Assembly: GCA_026770025.1 (NCBI GenBank) | Contig: JAMXDE010000018.1 | Location: 124,001-188,000, forward strand | Direction: 5' to 3' | Origin: Craspedostauros australis | Lineage: Eukaryota; Bacillariophyta; Bacillariophyceae; Mastogloiales; Achnanthaceae | DNA: 64,000 bases | Shown: piece by piece, positions 12,201-22,700 of the stretch | How positions within the stretch are numbered: position 1 is the stretch's first letter | Layout of the letters: each line of letters begins with the position of its first letter | Made by a program: the position numbers and the translations under genes | Notes under the pieces: generated by a model | What the model saw: the letters and a program-made list of their open reading frames with translations, nothing else | The model's database searches: none | Told to the model about the DNA's origin: nothing

Positions 12201-14007
12201 GCCGTTGGTTTGGTGAGTTGTTCGCATTGATGATGCTGTCTGTCACTGGGGTGGAAGTTGATCGAGCACGGTGCTGTTGGTTTGGTGAGTTGTTTGCATT
12301 GATGATGCTGTCCGTTGCTGGGGTGGAAGTTGATCGAGTACGGTGCCGTTGGTTTGGTGAGTTGTTCGCATTGATGATGCTGTCCATCACTGGGATGGAA
12401 GTTGATCGAGCACGGTGCCGTTGGTTTGGTGAGTTGTTCGCATTGATGATGCTGTCTGTCACTGGGGTGGAAGTTGATCGAGCACGGTGCTGTTGGTTTG
12501 GTGACTTGTTAGCATTGATGATGCTGTCCGTTGCTGGAGTGGAAGTTGATCGAGCATGCTGCTGTTGGTTTGGTGAGTTGTTTGTATTGATGATGCTGTC
12601 CGTTGCTGGGGTGGAAGTTGATCGAGCACGATGCTGTTGGTTTGGTGAGTTGTTTGTATTGATGATGCTGTCTGCCACCGGAGTGGAAGTTGATCGAGCA
12701 CGGTGCTGCTGCTGTTGGTTTGGTGAGTTGTTAGCATTGATGATGCTGTCTGTCACCGGAGTGGAAGTTGATCGAGCACGGTGCCGTTGGTTTGGTGACT
12801 TGTTTGCATTGATGATGCTGTCTGTCACCGGAGTGGAAGTTGATCGAGCATGGTGCTGTTGGTTTGGTGACTTGTTCGCATTGATGATGCTGTCTGTCAC
12901 CGGAGTGGAAGTTGATCGAGCATGCTGCCGTTGGTTTGGTGAGTTGTTTGCATTGATGATGCTGTCCGTTGCTGGAGTGGAAGTTGATCGAGCACGGTGC
13001 TGCTGCCGTTGGTTTGGTGACTTGTTCGCATTGATGATGCTGTCTGTCGCCGGAGTGGAAGCTGATCGAGCATGCTGCTGTTGGTTTGGTAAGTTGTGCG
13101 CATTGATGATGCTGTCTGTCACCGGAGTGGAAGTTGATCGAGCACGGTGCTGTTGGTTTGGTGAGTTGTTAGCATTGATGATGCTGTCCATCACTGGGGT
13201 GGAAGTTGATTGAGTACGGTGCTGTTGGTTTGGTGAGTTGTTTGCATTGATGATGCTGTCTGTCACCGGAGTGGAAGTTGATCGAGCACGGTGCTGTTGG
13301 TTTGGTGAGTTGTTTGCATTGATGATGCTGTCCGTTGCTGGAGTGGAAGTTGATCGAGCACGGTGCTGCTGCCGTTGGTTTGGTGACTTGTTCGCATTGA
13401 TGATGCTGTCTGTCACCGGAGTGGAAGTTGATCGAGCATGCTGCTGTTGGTTTGGTAAGTTGTGCGCATTGATGATGCTGTCCGTTGCTGGGGTGGAAGT
13501 TGATCGAGCATGCTGCTGTTGGTTTGGTGAGTTGTTTGCATTGATGATGCTGTCCGTTGCTGGGGTGGAAGTTGATCGAGCATGGTGCTGTTGGTTTGGT
13601 GAGTTGTTAGCATTGATGATGCTGTCCGTTGCTGGGGTGGAAGTTGATCGAGTACGGTGCCGTTGGTTTGGTGAGTTGTTTGCATTGATGATGCTGTCCA
13701 TCACTGGGGTGGAAGTTGATTGAGCACGGTGCCGTTGGTTTGGTGAGTCGTTTGCATTGATGATGCTGTCCGTCGCTGGAGTGGAAGTTGATCGAGCACG
13801 GTGCTGCTGCTGTTGGTTTGGTGAGTTGTTTGTATTGATGATGCTGTCTGTTGCTGGGGTGGAAGTTGATTGAGTACGGTGCTGTTGGTTTGGTGAGTTG
13901 TTTGTATTGATGATGCTGTCCGTTGCTGGGGTGGAAGTTGCTCGAGTGTGCTGCTGCTGTTTTTTGTGAGAACTGGAAAGAAGACATGCTTCAATTGTGT
14001 TTTGCAA
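6221..14007 (-). CDS. Giant transposase-nuclease fusion of the 9-kb transposon, 3 exons, 2,499 aa
   Basis: Exons 10611-14007, 8457-10466 and 6221-8313; introns of 144 and 143 bp. Donors are GTTGAG and GTACGT, acceptors TTCAG and CACAG. The total is exactly 7,500 nt and both junctions keep sense. Residues 24-790 are 32 tandem copies of a 24-aa unit (TSTPVTDSIINANNSPNQ plus a basic HRARS-like end). An Asn/Asp-rich linker follows. A DDE-like core spans about 880-1300, with ITLDDDK (Asp 1097-1099) and VLFDRGY (Asp 1175); the third acidic residue is not identified. From about 1375, RDPLWFMLRKFALTSSS, then SVDFLAVV and FVVEMKTR (Asp1712, Glu1732, Lys1734) and a late Gln/His helix before ALLCIG, match the PD-(D/E)XK layout of YqaJ/lambda-exonuclease nucleases. 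A Cys-rich block (CVVC...CAGC...C, 2104-2123), an Ala/Lys/Glu helix and a basic tail close the protein. The start is the first Met of the frame. Function in transposition is inferred. Confidence 0.8.
8314..8456 (-). other. Intron 2 of the transposase-nuclease gene
   Basis: Donor GTACGT at 8456 and acceptor CACAG ending at 8314. Read unspliced, the frame stops three codons into the intron. Spliced, LLCI-G-DMAAKPIRT reads through and completes the helix that follows the nuclease core. Confidence 0.75.
10467..10610 (-). other. Intron 1 of the transposase-nuclease gene
   Basis: Donor GTTGAG at 10610, acceptor TTCAG ending at 10467. Splicing joins DDHHN-G-MPCGLFWL within the DDE-like core. It brings the first Asp cluster to 75-80 residues before the second Asp, a spacing that only exists in the spliced product. 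Confidence 0.75.
11640..13938 (-). repeat. Coding minisatellite: 32 copies of a 72-bp (24-aa) unit
   Basis: The unit is 24 codons, occasionally 25-26 through extra CAG/Gln codons. Positions vary in a patterned way (A/V before T or M, NNS/NKS/HNL, QQ/RQ/RH), so neighbouring combinations recur and suggest local duplication of blocks. All copies keep the reading frame. The opposite strand is also open over most of the array, which is a by-product of the repeat. Confidence 0.95.
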
Positions 14008-14461
14008 CAGCAGAAGAAGCGAGTGTCATTGCAATGTTGGCATGTCGAAGTGTGGGATGGGCAGATTGCAAGTGCATGTTGAACATGTGTTGATGTGGAG
14101 GAAGATGGGGAAGTGATGTGTGTGATGGGAAGATCAGTGGAGTGGCGATGGAGAAACGACGAGGTTGTGGATTTCGTTGGCGAGTATCCACGAGCAACAG
14201 TGAAAGCAACGGAATTGGCGGAACAGGTGTGTGTGAGTGCATGCGAAACATCAACCCACGATGACAGCAAATGCAAAATCACAGCAACGGTGCGACACGA
14301 CAAGGAGGGTGACGCACGACGCATGATCATTGTTTGTTCAATTCCCACAACTGCAACGATTATTATAAATTTAAGACATGAGGCATGTCGTGAGTCGAGC
14401 TGGCCAGTGCAAGAGGATTTAAAAAAAAAACGGCTTCTCATAAAGCGTATTTGGGCGAGTC

Positions 14462-14587
14462 CGTTGAGTCGCCGCTTGCGTCCGGACGCAAATTGGCCCA
14501 ATTTGCGTGGGGACGCAAACTGAGCGTCCAATTTGCGTCCGGACGCAAGCTACGTAGGCCAGTACCAGGCCAAAATCATTATGGATA
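14462..14587 (-). repeat. Right terminal inverted repeat of the 9-kb transposon
   Basis: Inverted relative to the left end in its outer part (TACGTAGC next to the palindrome, ending TCATTATGGATA). TTGCGTCCGGACGCAA occurs at 14476-14491 and 14533-14548, and the GGGG variant at 14503-14518. The inner block (about 14476-14518) has the same orientation as at the left end, i.e. it is flipped relative to the inverted arrangement. Confidence 0.85.
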
Positions 14588-14760
14588 TCCATAATGAGGG
14601 TTTTCATGTCTGTGGAGACAAACTCTACGTAGCTCGACTCCAGAGTCAAATGGGACCTTCCAAACGACTGTGGATGCAAATTGAACCTCATTTGACTCTG
14701 GAGTCGTTTGACGACTACGCCGGCTGCGCCAAACGCCTCCACTTTTTTCATATCCGGTGA
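14586..14760 (+). repeat. Terminus of a related (sister-family) transposon abutting the 9-kb element
   Basis: Starts TATCCATAATGAGGGTTTTC and contains CTCTACGTAGCT, both shared with the left end of the 9-kb element. Where that element has the GCGTCCGGACGC palindrome, this one has GACTCCAGAGTC. Two 18-bp arms, CGACTCCAGAGTCAAATG (14635-14652) and its exact reverse complement (14689-14706), form a hairpin. No second end or gene of this sister copy is visible, so it looks truncated. Confidence 0.6.
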
Positions 14761-15247
14761 TTTTTGGCTTTGGCGATCCTTGCTTGTCGCGTGCCGGCCT
14801 TGGCACATGGTCTTGACGCACAATATCTATTTATTTTTGCTGTTCCACGTAAGCTGCGGTAAACTAGGATTGTTTCAATTTGAATGCTCCGTTGTTGCTT
14901 TCATTTGTTGTTCGATATCTCTATGTTCGGGTACCGTTGCTCTCCGCCTGCTTCACTCGGACTGCCGCTTCCGGCGATTGCGCACAACAACAGCGCCAAA
15001 CGGGATCGACTTGTGTGCAACGATTTGCGAGTTTCCGTGACGTTTTCCGTCCTTCGGGTGGCTTGTTCTTGCACCCATCAACATTGTTGTGTTCTTCCGC
15101 ACATGATGGCTTGCACTACTTCCCATTGCACCAAATCTTTTCCCTGCTTCACATCGCAACACACAAGCGTCCACCAAGCTTGCAGGATGGACATCAGAAG
15201 TTGCAATTGTTCAACACATAATTTCCACCCTCCAGTAGGTCCAACAA
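14761..15247. other. Intergenic/unassigned
   Basis: Short frames only, with no family motif. It may be the remains of the sister transposon's interior. I see no RNA gene. Confidence 0.5.
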
Positions 15248-15410
15248 TAATAATAATAACTCATGGATTACGATATATATGTGCTCTGTAGGCTTTACCC
15301 TTGCCTCCACCGGCCCCGTAGGGCCTGGTCTCGAACGAGCCGTCAGATACCCGTTACGATAGGCCCAACCAATGGAGCATCAGATGACCCTCTTGTTGCA
15401 TCGTTCGCCA

Positions 15411-16250
15411 TCACACGGAAACTTCTGTTTGGACTCCCACCATACCACGCATCCACTGCCGCATCTGCAACTCCGTTCCGTATTCAATCTGCTGGCCCTC
15501 TCGGAGGAGCGCTAGTTCTGACTCTGTCATATCCTGACTTGCCCCACTTGCCATCCGTCGGACCTGTCTGCGGAGGTTGGCCAGGGACGGGTGTTGCTCC
15601 TTGTCATGTACCTTCTTGTTGCGCGCTTTCCATACTTCCCATGGGACTTTCCACACCCACTAGATCACCTCTTTTGCCCAGGCTTCATCCGTGGGGAATC
15701 GACAGTCATGCGACTGCATCCATTGGACCTGCAAGCATCTCCAGTATTTGCGTAGGAAACCCCAAGAAGAGGGGGTACCAGCCCACATTGCCTTGAATGC
15801 CAGGGTTGCCTGATGCCGTCGCCACTTCACCAATCCTGTGCGCATGCCTGCCACCAGCCGAGGGGCTGTGCCGACCTCCCGCATACAATTTAGAAGGGCT
15901 TCGGTCGTGTCAGTCCACGCCGACTCGTGCTCTTGGCATTGCAGCGCGTGATGGGTGGTCTCCTCCTGGTCGCAGAACTTACAACGGGAGCTCTCTTGTT
16001 GCCCCATCTGCCGCAGCTTTCGTCCCACACCCACGAATCCGGATGACCACTTCGTCATGAATTTCGATGTCTCCTGCCTTTTCTTTGACGCTCGGGATCC
16101 TTGATATGATTCCCAGTCCACCGTTGTTGCCATGGCCATGGACCACTCAAGTTTGTTGGTCCAGTAGGCAACAGACGACGCCGATTGCAGCGCCTTATAC
16201 ATCTCTGCCCCACGTAGGAGTAGTGCTTGCCGTAGACCTCCAGCGTTCAC
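15411..16250 (-). pseudogene. LINE C-terminal region with CCHC knuckle
   Basis: A third frame carries CKFCDQEETTHHALQC, a CCHC knuckle typical of LINE ORF2 C-termini, and then, after a stop near 15658, KVPWEVWKARNKKVHD, a tail motif common in plant and algal LINEs. Two frame changes separate it from the RT frame. Confidence 0.65.
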
Positions 16251-16404
16251 CGTTTAGTCGACGATCGCCATTGGCGCACCTGCCAACAGGAGACACTCAT
16301 GAGCCAGAAGGCTTTGGCTCTCTTATCACATTCCACGTTGAGCTTCTCCAGGATATTGAGCTCTTTGTCCGTATCATCCTGGTGTCCACGAACCCATTCC
16401 CACC

Positions 16405-16836
16405 TCAGTCTGGCCTTGATTCCTCGCCTGAGGCGGCGGATCTCCACCAGGATGTTCCAGTCACGTCGACTGGGGGCATGTAATCCTCTTGCGCCTGGTG
16501 AAGCGCTTGGGACCCGTCAAGTGCGATGGTGGCTGAGCAGTCGTCGTCCAGCCCAGGTATCATGGCCAACATTTCGAGAGACGCCCATATACCCGCCAGT
16601 TCACTGCGAAAGGCGCTGTGCACTACGGCTGAGCCTGGCACGAAGGTATCGCATGCCACGTGACGCTGTGAGCTGGTGTCGAACATGATGGAGCTCGAAG
16701 TCCCGCGTGCGTCCTTGAAGGACCCGTCGCTGACGAGGAGCAGTGTGCCTTCGTTTGCTGCCGTGAGCATCTGATCGAAATTGGCGTCTCCACCGAGGTC
16801 CTTAACTGGATCGTAGGGAGGTGTAGGCTCGGCCAT
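16405..16836 (-). pseudogene. LINE RNase H domain
   Basis: LLLVSDGSFKDARGTSS supplies the first Asp, FRSELAGIWASLEML the catalytic Glu and IALDGSQALHQAQ a further Asp. It is in the RT frame. The domain's last part (WVRGHQDDTDKE, 16247-16447) has moved to another frame, so a frameshift lies inside or just after this domain. RNase H removes the RNA template in intact elements of this type. Confidence 0.7.
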
Positions 16837-16935
16837 GTCCTGAGTGAGTCCGATTCTACCGTCCCACTTGATACCATTGTCAGCAACCGCAATTGATATC
16901 CGATGCCTTAACTCTGGGAGCTCCGATACAGTGCC

Positions 16936-17592
16936 TCACAGCTGGTACTTGGACGTTCTTGTCCGTCGCCGTTGTGTTCGCCGATAGACCAACGGAGGCT
17001 GATGGTTTGTGTCGTAGATCTCGTCAGTCAGAGCTGACTTCCACCATCGCCATGAGTCATCGTCATGACACCACTTACCGAGTGTGCGGAGGAGGAGCCG
17101 TCCTCGGTAGCACAGGGTTTTGCACCATCCTCGCCACTCCTTCCACCAGCCGCTGGGCAGAGCGGTTGGTAGCTGGGCCCACTGTTTGACACCTGCAGGG
17201 GCGGGCTGGCCTTTCATCACGTCGACCGCTATGGACACTCCCGCGGCATCCACGATATCTGAGAGCCGCACGACTCCCAATCGCTGCCTGCACATGTTCA
17301 TGTGGTGGAGTTGTGCACCTTTGATTCCTTGGGCGATCCAGATGTCCATCAGAAACCTGTCCCCTTCACGGAGAGTGCGTGGGCTACACGTGGTTTCGAG
17401 GATCCCCAGTCCCGAGTCTTGGAGCTGTCTCCACACCTCAGCCACCCAACACAGCGTCACGCAGCGACGCATCAGGTCATAGGGACGCGAGAAAAGGGAA
17501 CCACCCACCCCCAGCTCCTGTTTGAGTGCCTGTATGGAGCACACTATCATTCTACCGGTGGAGGTGTCTCCATGGACCTCGTTGAACGCCAT
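16936..17592 (-). pseudogene. LINE connection region downstream of the RT thumb
   Basis: Same frame as the RT, separated by one in-frame stop (TAA near 17596). It has LINE-like Trp-rich helices (GWWKEWRGWCKTL, WRWWKSALTDEI) and no separate known domain. It ends in another stop just before the RNase H segment. Confidence 0.6.
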
Positions 17593-17598
17593 TTGGAT

Positions 17599-18958
17599 TT
17601 ATTTTTTGAGCTGTCGATGCACCGGGTTAGGGATACCAAACCCTCCAAGTGACACCGGTGCGTACACCAGGTCCCTGGGGAAGGTCCTTAAGCATCCCAT
17701 CTTTGGTAAGGAGGCTAGCAGGGCGGGCGCCATGATCCTTCGCCATTGCTCAGCCGTGAGCTGCGTGATGCCCATGACGTACTCGATCGACTTGATAAAC
17801 CTGAGCGTGAGAGCTGACCTCGCATCGGCCGCCAAAAGCTGAGACCGCCGAATTTTGCCTGCGAAGTCTTTCGCCCGCTGCCGCAGGGCTTGCGCCTGCT
17901 GAGCATCGTCGCCGTCGAAGTTCAGAAACACTCCCAGCGTGAACAGGGGACTGTCCATGAACTTGCGCGAGATAGGCTGCTGCCGTCCATCGCCGTCCGT
18001 GATGACGATCACCTCGTCGCTCGCGTCATCGCACCACTTTCATTCACCTGCCGAGAATTTGGGGCGTATCGCCCACCATGCTGACTTGTTGGGCACAATG
18101 GCTCCTCCGGTCACCCTTAGTAGCCCGCTCCAATCGTGTACGATGCTGGCGAACTTATCGGCTTCTCGTCCATCGTCGTTGCCAAGCATCACCAGATCGG
18201 TATCGTCCACGAATGCGGACCCCAGGACATCGAAACTGCCGCCTGCGTCAGGGTAGCTGATGGTTTGTTTGTGACCCCTGAGCTCCATAGCCTTGAACGT
18301 CACAGAGCTTATCACTGCCCATATCGCTGGGCCCGCTCCGTTACCTTGTCCGATGCTGTGCATACTGCAATTGGGACCGCTGCCGTAGGATCTTTCTGAA
18401 ACCCCGAAGGCTGTGCTGATCCTGTTCTGAGCGTCTCTGAGGGTGCAGAACATGCACCGAGTTGCTGCTGGGTTCGCCCCTGCTGCTATCATCACCGCCG
18501 CAGCAAAGTTTGGAACGATACGGTCATAGCAAGATTTGGCGTCGTCGGAGCAAAACCATATGGGATTTCTGCGCTGTCTTCCGATGTCAATGCTCACGTG
18601 CTTATTCAAGGCGGCACTGATCGCCGACCGGTTCTTCCTGCTTCCAAACTGGAAGTCCGAAAGCCATCGGGTGGCTTCTGCGGTGGCCATCATTTGCCTG
18701 CCCAACCTTTTGTTGTTGAAGTTGAATTGTGCGTCCATCAATTGGATCGTGCACATTTTTTCGATGCTAAACACTTGTACCTTTTCCAAGATCTCCACAT
18801 CTGTGATGCGCTGCCATTCCCGTAGAGAGATACCTGTTTGGTATGGGATCTCTCGGATGGCCATGTCGACTTCAGCCAGGGTTTCGTCTTGGGACGCCGC
18901 CTTGTAGTTCCTGAAATGAGGACCAGCCGGCTCCGAGTTGGTGAGTTCGGTTTGGGTC
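17599..18958 (-). pseudogene. LINE reverse transcriptase and thumb
   Basis: RT motifs visible: FCSDDAKSCYDRI (motif A), SIGQGNGAGPAIWAV (motif B) and SAFVDDTDLV (motif C, with the DD pair). The frame continues after one in-frame stop (TGA near 18040) into the thumb (FLNFDGDDAQQAQALRQRA, then VSLGGFGIPNP). It copies RNA into DNA at the target site in intact LINEs. This copy lacks everything 5' of the RT because the copia LTR begins at 18959, so it cannot act alone. Confidence 0.8.
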
Positions 18959-19166
18959 TGTTGGCAAGTTCCGCTCACGGTAACCTACGAACGTGGAAGA
19001 TGGTGTTGGTTGATAGTCGTCTGTTTGCTATTTCATTATGTTGGCACTCCGATACTCTCAGTGTCCGTTCGTTCTCTTGCCCAATGCTCTTGGCGCTTCA
19101 ATCTGTTTCGTAGATTCAGACTCCGACTATGAGTCGGTATGCGAGATCCTCTCTCGCTCCTCTCTG

Positions 19167-19200
<34 letters not shown>

Positions 19201-19767
19201 ATCGTGTGCTCATGCTACACGATACTCCGTGTTCAATGCGTGCTCCGCGTTCGACACTCTGTTCATTCAGTACTGGCTTCTACTCCATGAGTACTTACCA
19301 TTTGAAGTTCACCTTCAGTATCCATGATGCTGATGCCCTTCGGTCATCGGATCTTTGCCTCCTGCTCTGACTTGGAGACAGCTGTTGACGTGGTGACATG
19401 TTGACATCCTGTCAACGTCAGTGGGTGTCCTTCTGCTCTCCAGATGTCACGTTCCATTGGTGATGCAGTAGTCTGTCAGATGATATCGTCATCTGAGGTT
19501 TAGTTGGGAAGTACCTCGAGATTCTCTTGGTACCATTGATGCATGGACGGACGATCTTCTGATTCTCTCAGAAATCGTTATTTGCAAATTTCCTCCAGAA
19601 ATCTTGCCCCTTTTCGTGTGTTCCATTTCCCCTGTAATTCTGACGAATCACAGTATACTATCGAAACGAGTATAGTTATACCGTCCAAGTGTGTATGAGA
19701 GAATAACGGGTGAACGATGCACATATACACGTACATCTTGACATATACTCACATGTACATCTCGACA
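18959..19767 (-). repeat. Copia 3' LTR
   Basis: Begins TGTTGGCAAG on the plus strand and ends CTCGACA. It contains a (CT)n tract near 19169-19198. Nearly identical to the copy at 26121-26925. Confidence 0.9.
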
Positions 19768-19787
19768 CCCTTCCTGTGTGCATTCGG

Positions 19788-22700
19788 TCATTCGAATGTT
19801 CTCGATGTGTCAAGGTACGACTTCTCATGTTCACGTTGCAAGTCGGCCTTGATGTTCTTGGTGAATCCGTCGCTTGTGTTCTGCTCGGATTTGACAAAAA
19901 TGATTTCGATGGTTTTGTTGATTACCATGTTCCTCACGTAGTGATGGCGCACGTCTATGTGCCGCGATTGTTGGGATGTTGATGGGTTCTTGGCGATGAA
20001 GATCGCTCCGATGTTGTCCACACGGACCTTGATCGGTGTCTTCACTGGGACGCCCACACTTTCGAGTAGCTGCACAACGAAGAAGATTTCCTTTGCCGCT
20101 TCGGAAAGGGCAACGTATTCTGCTTCGGATGAGCTGAGTGTGACGGCCTTCTGTGCCTTGGATCGCCAAAGGATTGGCACCTTGCACAGGTATAGGATGA
20201 ATCCCCCTACGCTGATTCTCGTGTTCTTGTCTCCTGCATATTCGCTGTCGCAGAAGAGCTCCATGTCCCAGCCGTCGTCGTCTGGACGTGCTGGATGGAT
20301 CTTCAATCCATAGTCCTTCGTATCGATCACATACTTGATGATCTGATACATCTCCTTCATTGCGGCCTTGGTGGGCCCGATCAATACCTTGGAGAGTTCC
20401 CTCACAGGGTTCGCAATATCTGGTCGCGAGTGTTTGATGAGGAAGAGTAGCATACCGACGCCTCGGCGATATTCGGCATGTTCTTCCGGTCCGACCTTCT
20501 GTAGTCCGTTATCTTTGGATGGTCGTACGATGATTTGACCCGGGGTTCCCGGTGTCCCATAGCGTTGCATCTTCTCAACCTTGGTTCCGAACTCTTCGAT
20601 GAGGTGTCGGATGAGATGTGGTTGACGTAATGTCGCTCTAGTCTTGTCATGGTTCAGTTCAATGTTGCAGCTGAGGTAGTCTCCGAGTCCACGCTCGATC
20701 GTTACCTTGAATTTGCTGCCTTGGATGTCCTTCAGGAATGTCTCCAGTGCCTTGGAGTCTCTGCAACAGAAGCAATCGTCCACGTAGATGGCCACGATCA
20801 TGCTTCCTTCGTTCGTCTTCCTGTAGAACAGGCACGGGTCTGCTGCGCTCTGTTCGAAGTTGATATTCTTGAGGGTCGATACCAACATCTTGAACCATTG
20901 CCTGGCGCTCTGCACAAGTCCGTAGATTGGCTTGTGTAGGGTCAGGGCTTCGTCTGGTTGATGATCCATCCCGTTGGGACAGTTCATGTAGATCTCCTCG
21001 TCGAGGTCTCCATGTAGGAATGCCGTTACGACATCGACGAGTGCGCAGTCCATCTTCTTGATTAGCATGATCACCATCATGACCCGATAGGTCACGTCAT
21101 GGATGACGGGTGAGTAATGCTCTTGGAAGTCTACTCCTGCGACTTGTGAATAGCCACATGCAACGAGCCGCGCTCGATGCGTACCGTCACGCTTCAGCTT
21201 GAAGACCCATTTGCACTTGCAGCATCTGCGGCCGCGTGGGATGGCGTCTCGTTTGATCTTGCTATACACCTTGCGTGTATCCATGGAGTCGAACTCCTTC
21301 TTGATGGCTGCTCGATATCCCTTCCGGTGGATAGGATCTGGGTGATTGAAGGCTCCGTTGAACGTTGTAGGTTCGATATGCTTCTCTGGTTCCTTGTTCT
21401 CGTCCTGCATCGACAGTCCGATGTCGATCGCTGGTGATTCGGTAATGATTGCATTCATTCCGTATAGTCCTGTTGTGCTATGATGAGTGATCTCGATCTC
21501 TTCATCTTCGTCTTCGATTTCTTCGTCATCTGTGGTTTCGTTGTTAGAGTCGTCGATCATCTCGTCGCTGAGTTCGTCGCTCGCCTCATTGGACGATGGA
21601 TCGCTCTCATAGCCTTCTTCCTTTCGACCTCGTTCGTTGAAGTCTGCGAGCTCACGCAGAGCTCTGGGAATACTCTTCCCTGCAGCTGACTTGGGATTAG
21701 CTTCTCCCTTCCTGCCTCGTGCTTCGTGACGTCGGATCCTCTCCTTTCTGGCTATGTCATGCTTGCTTGGTTTGCTTGGTGGAGATCTGGATGGTGTATT
21801 ATGTGTAGACCTTGCTGGTGTGTTCGGAGGAGTGACGCCTGTGTCATCATCGGCTTCGTCGCCGGATGGTAGGATCTCATCATCCTCATGATTGGATTCG
21901 CTCCGATCCTCCTCGTTATGTCGGATTACTTGAGTCACTACTCCGTCGTCCTCATTATCCTCATCATCGCTGTCTGATAGGATGTAGTACCTGTTGCTGT
22001 CAGCGAAAGATACTCTCTTCGCTTCTGATGTTTGACGCGTTGCCGTCCTTGGCGTTGCTCCCTTCCGTCCGATGGTTGTGAAGCCGTCTGCGTCCGTTGT
22101 TCCTGTTTCGTTGGATATGTTTGGTGCTGGTGCCCAGCCACGGAACTGTCCGTATGATTGGTTGAGCCACTTGATGTCCCGTGAACAGATGAGTGACTTG
22201 GTCGATGGTCTGTACATGTTGTAGACCCCTGATGCGTGTTGGTGTGCATATCCAATGAACACCATCTCTTCTCCTCTGTTCTTGAGTTTGGCGGTGATCC
22301 CGCCGTAGGTAGTCTTCACAACACCCACCTCTCCAAACGTGCGGAGTGCATCCGCATATGGTGGATCGTTGCCAAAGAATTGTCGATGTGGTGACTCCTT
22401 CTGGTTCTTCGCTACAGTGATGTTGGCGATGGCGGTGGCAGTGCTAGCAGCTGCTGCCCACAGGCCATGCCTATACTCTTCGTCGAGCTGTGCTCCGTTG
22501 AGCATGGAGCGGATCTTGGTGTAGAGGTACGCGAACTTGCGTTCCACTCTGCCGTTCTGTTGCGGCGTGTTCGATGCCGTGTATTCGAATTTCACGTTCA
22601 GTCCTGCATCGATGAGAATATCCTCCGTGGATTTGTTCTCTCCGCTGTTGTCACCTCGGAAGATGATCTGTTGGTCACCGGTCTGTGACTTGATCGTCTG

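Larger units (their letters stand above)
5594..14587. mobile_element. 9.0-kb DNA transposon with ~130-bp terminal inverted repeats, apparently complete
   Basis: The outer 12 bases TATCCATAATGA at 5594 recur inverted as TCATTATGGATA ending at 14587. Inside them both ends carry TACGTAGCTTGCGTCC and then further copies of a palindrome, TTGCGTCCGGACGCAA. TA at both extremities fits a TA target duplication, although the right TA is shared with an abutting related terminus. The only gene inside is one three-exon minus-strand frame of 2,500 codons without internal stops. A-rich tracts flank the gene (near 5787, 5870 and 14416). Presence of both ends and an open gene suggests a young copy. The element name and superfamily are unknown to me; fusion of a transposase-like core with a YqaJ-like nuclease recalls ISL2EU-type elements, where these are separate proteins. 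Confidence 0.85.
15248..18958 (-). mobile_element. Decayed non-LTR retrotransposon (LINE), 5'-truncated at the copia LTR
   Basis: Reading on the minus strand, a reverse transcriptase begins at the copia boundary and is followed by thumb/connection, RNase H, a CCHC-type knuckle and a tail, ending near a (TTA)n tract at about 15248-15262, which could be the 3' tail. The upstream endonuclease part is absent. The main frame (18958 to 16405) is broken by about three in-frame stops, and the rest runs in two other frames, so at least two frameshifts. Long stretches remain recognisable, so the copy is only moderately old. Confidence 0.8.

Noticed and set aside
11636-13723. Long plus-strand frames opposite the 24-aa repeats
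   Set aside because: They arise from the stop-free repeat unit read backwards; the minus frame continues into the DDE-like and nuclease domains.
13701-14531. 276-codon minus-strand frame starting in the right TIR
   Set aside because: It reads the same repeat array in another frame and begins inside the TIR; no domain.
5594-14587. Firm assignment of the 9-kb element to piggyBac
   Set aside because: The DRGYSCEEIVKNL block recalls piggyBac's second Asp region, but the flanks are TA rather than TTAA and the third acidic residue was not found.
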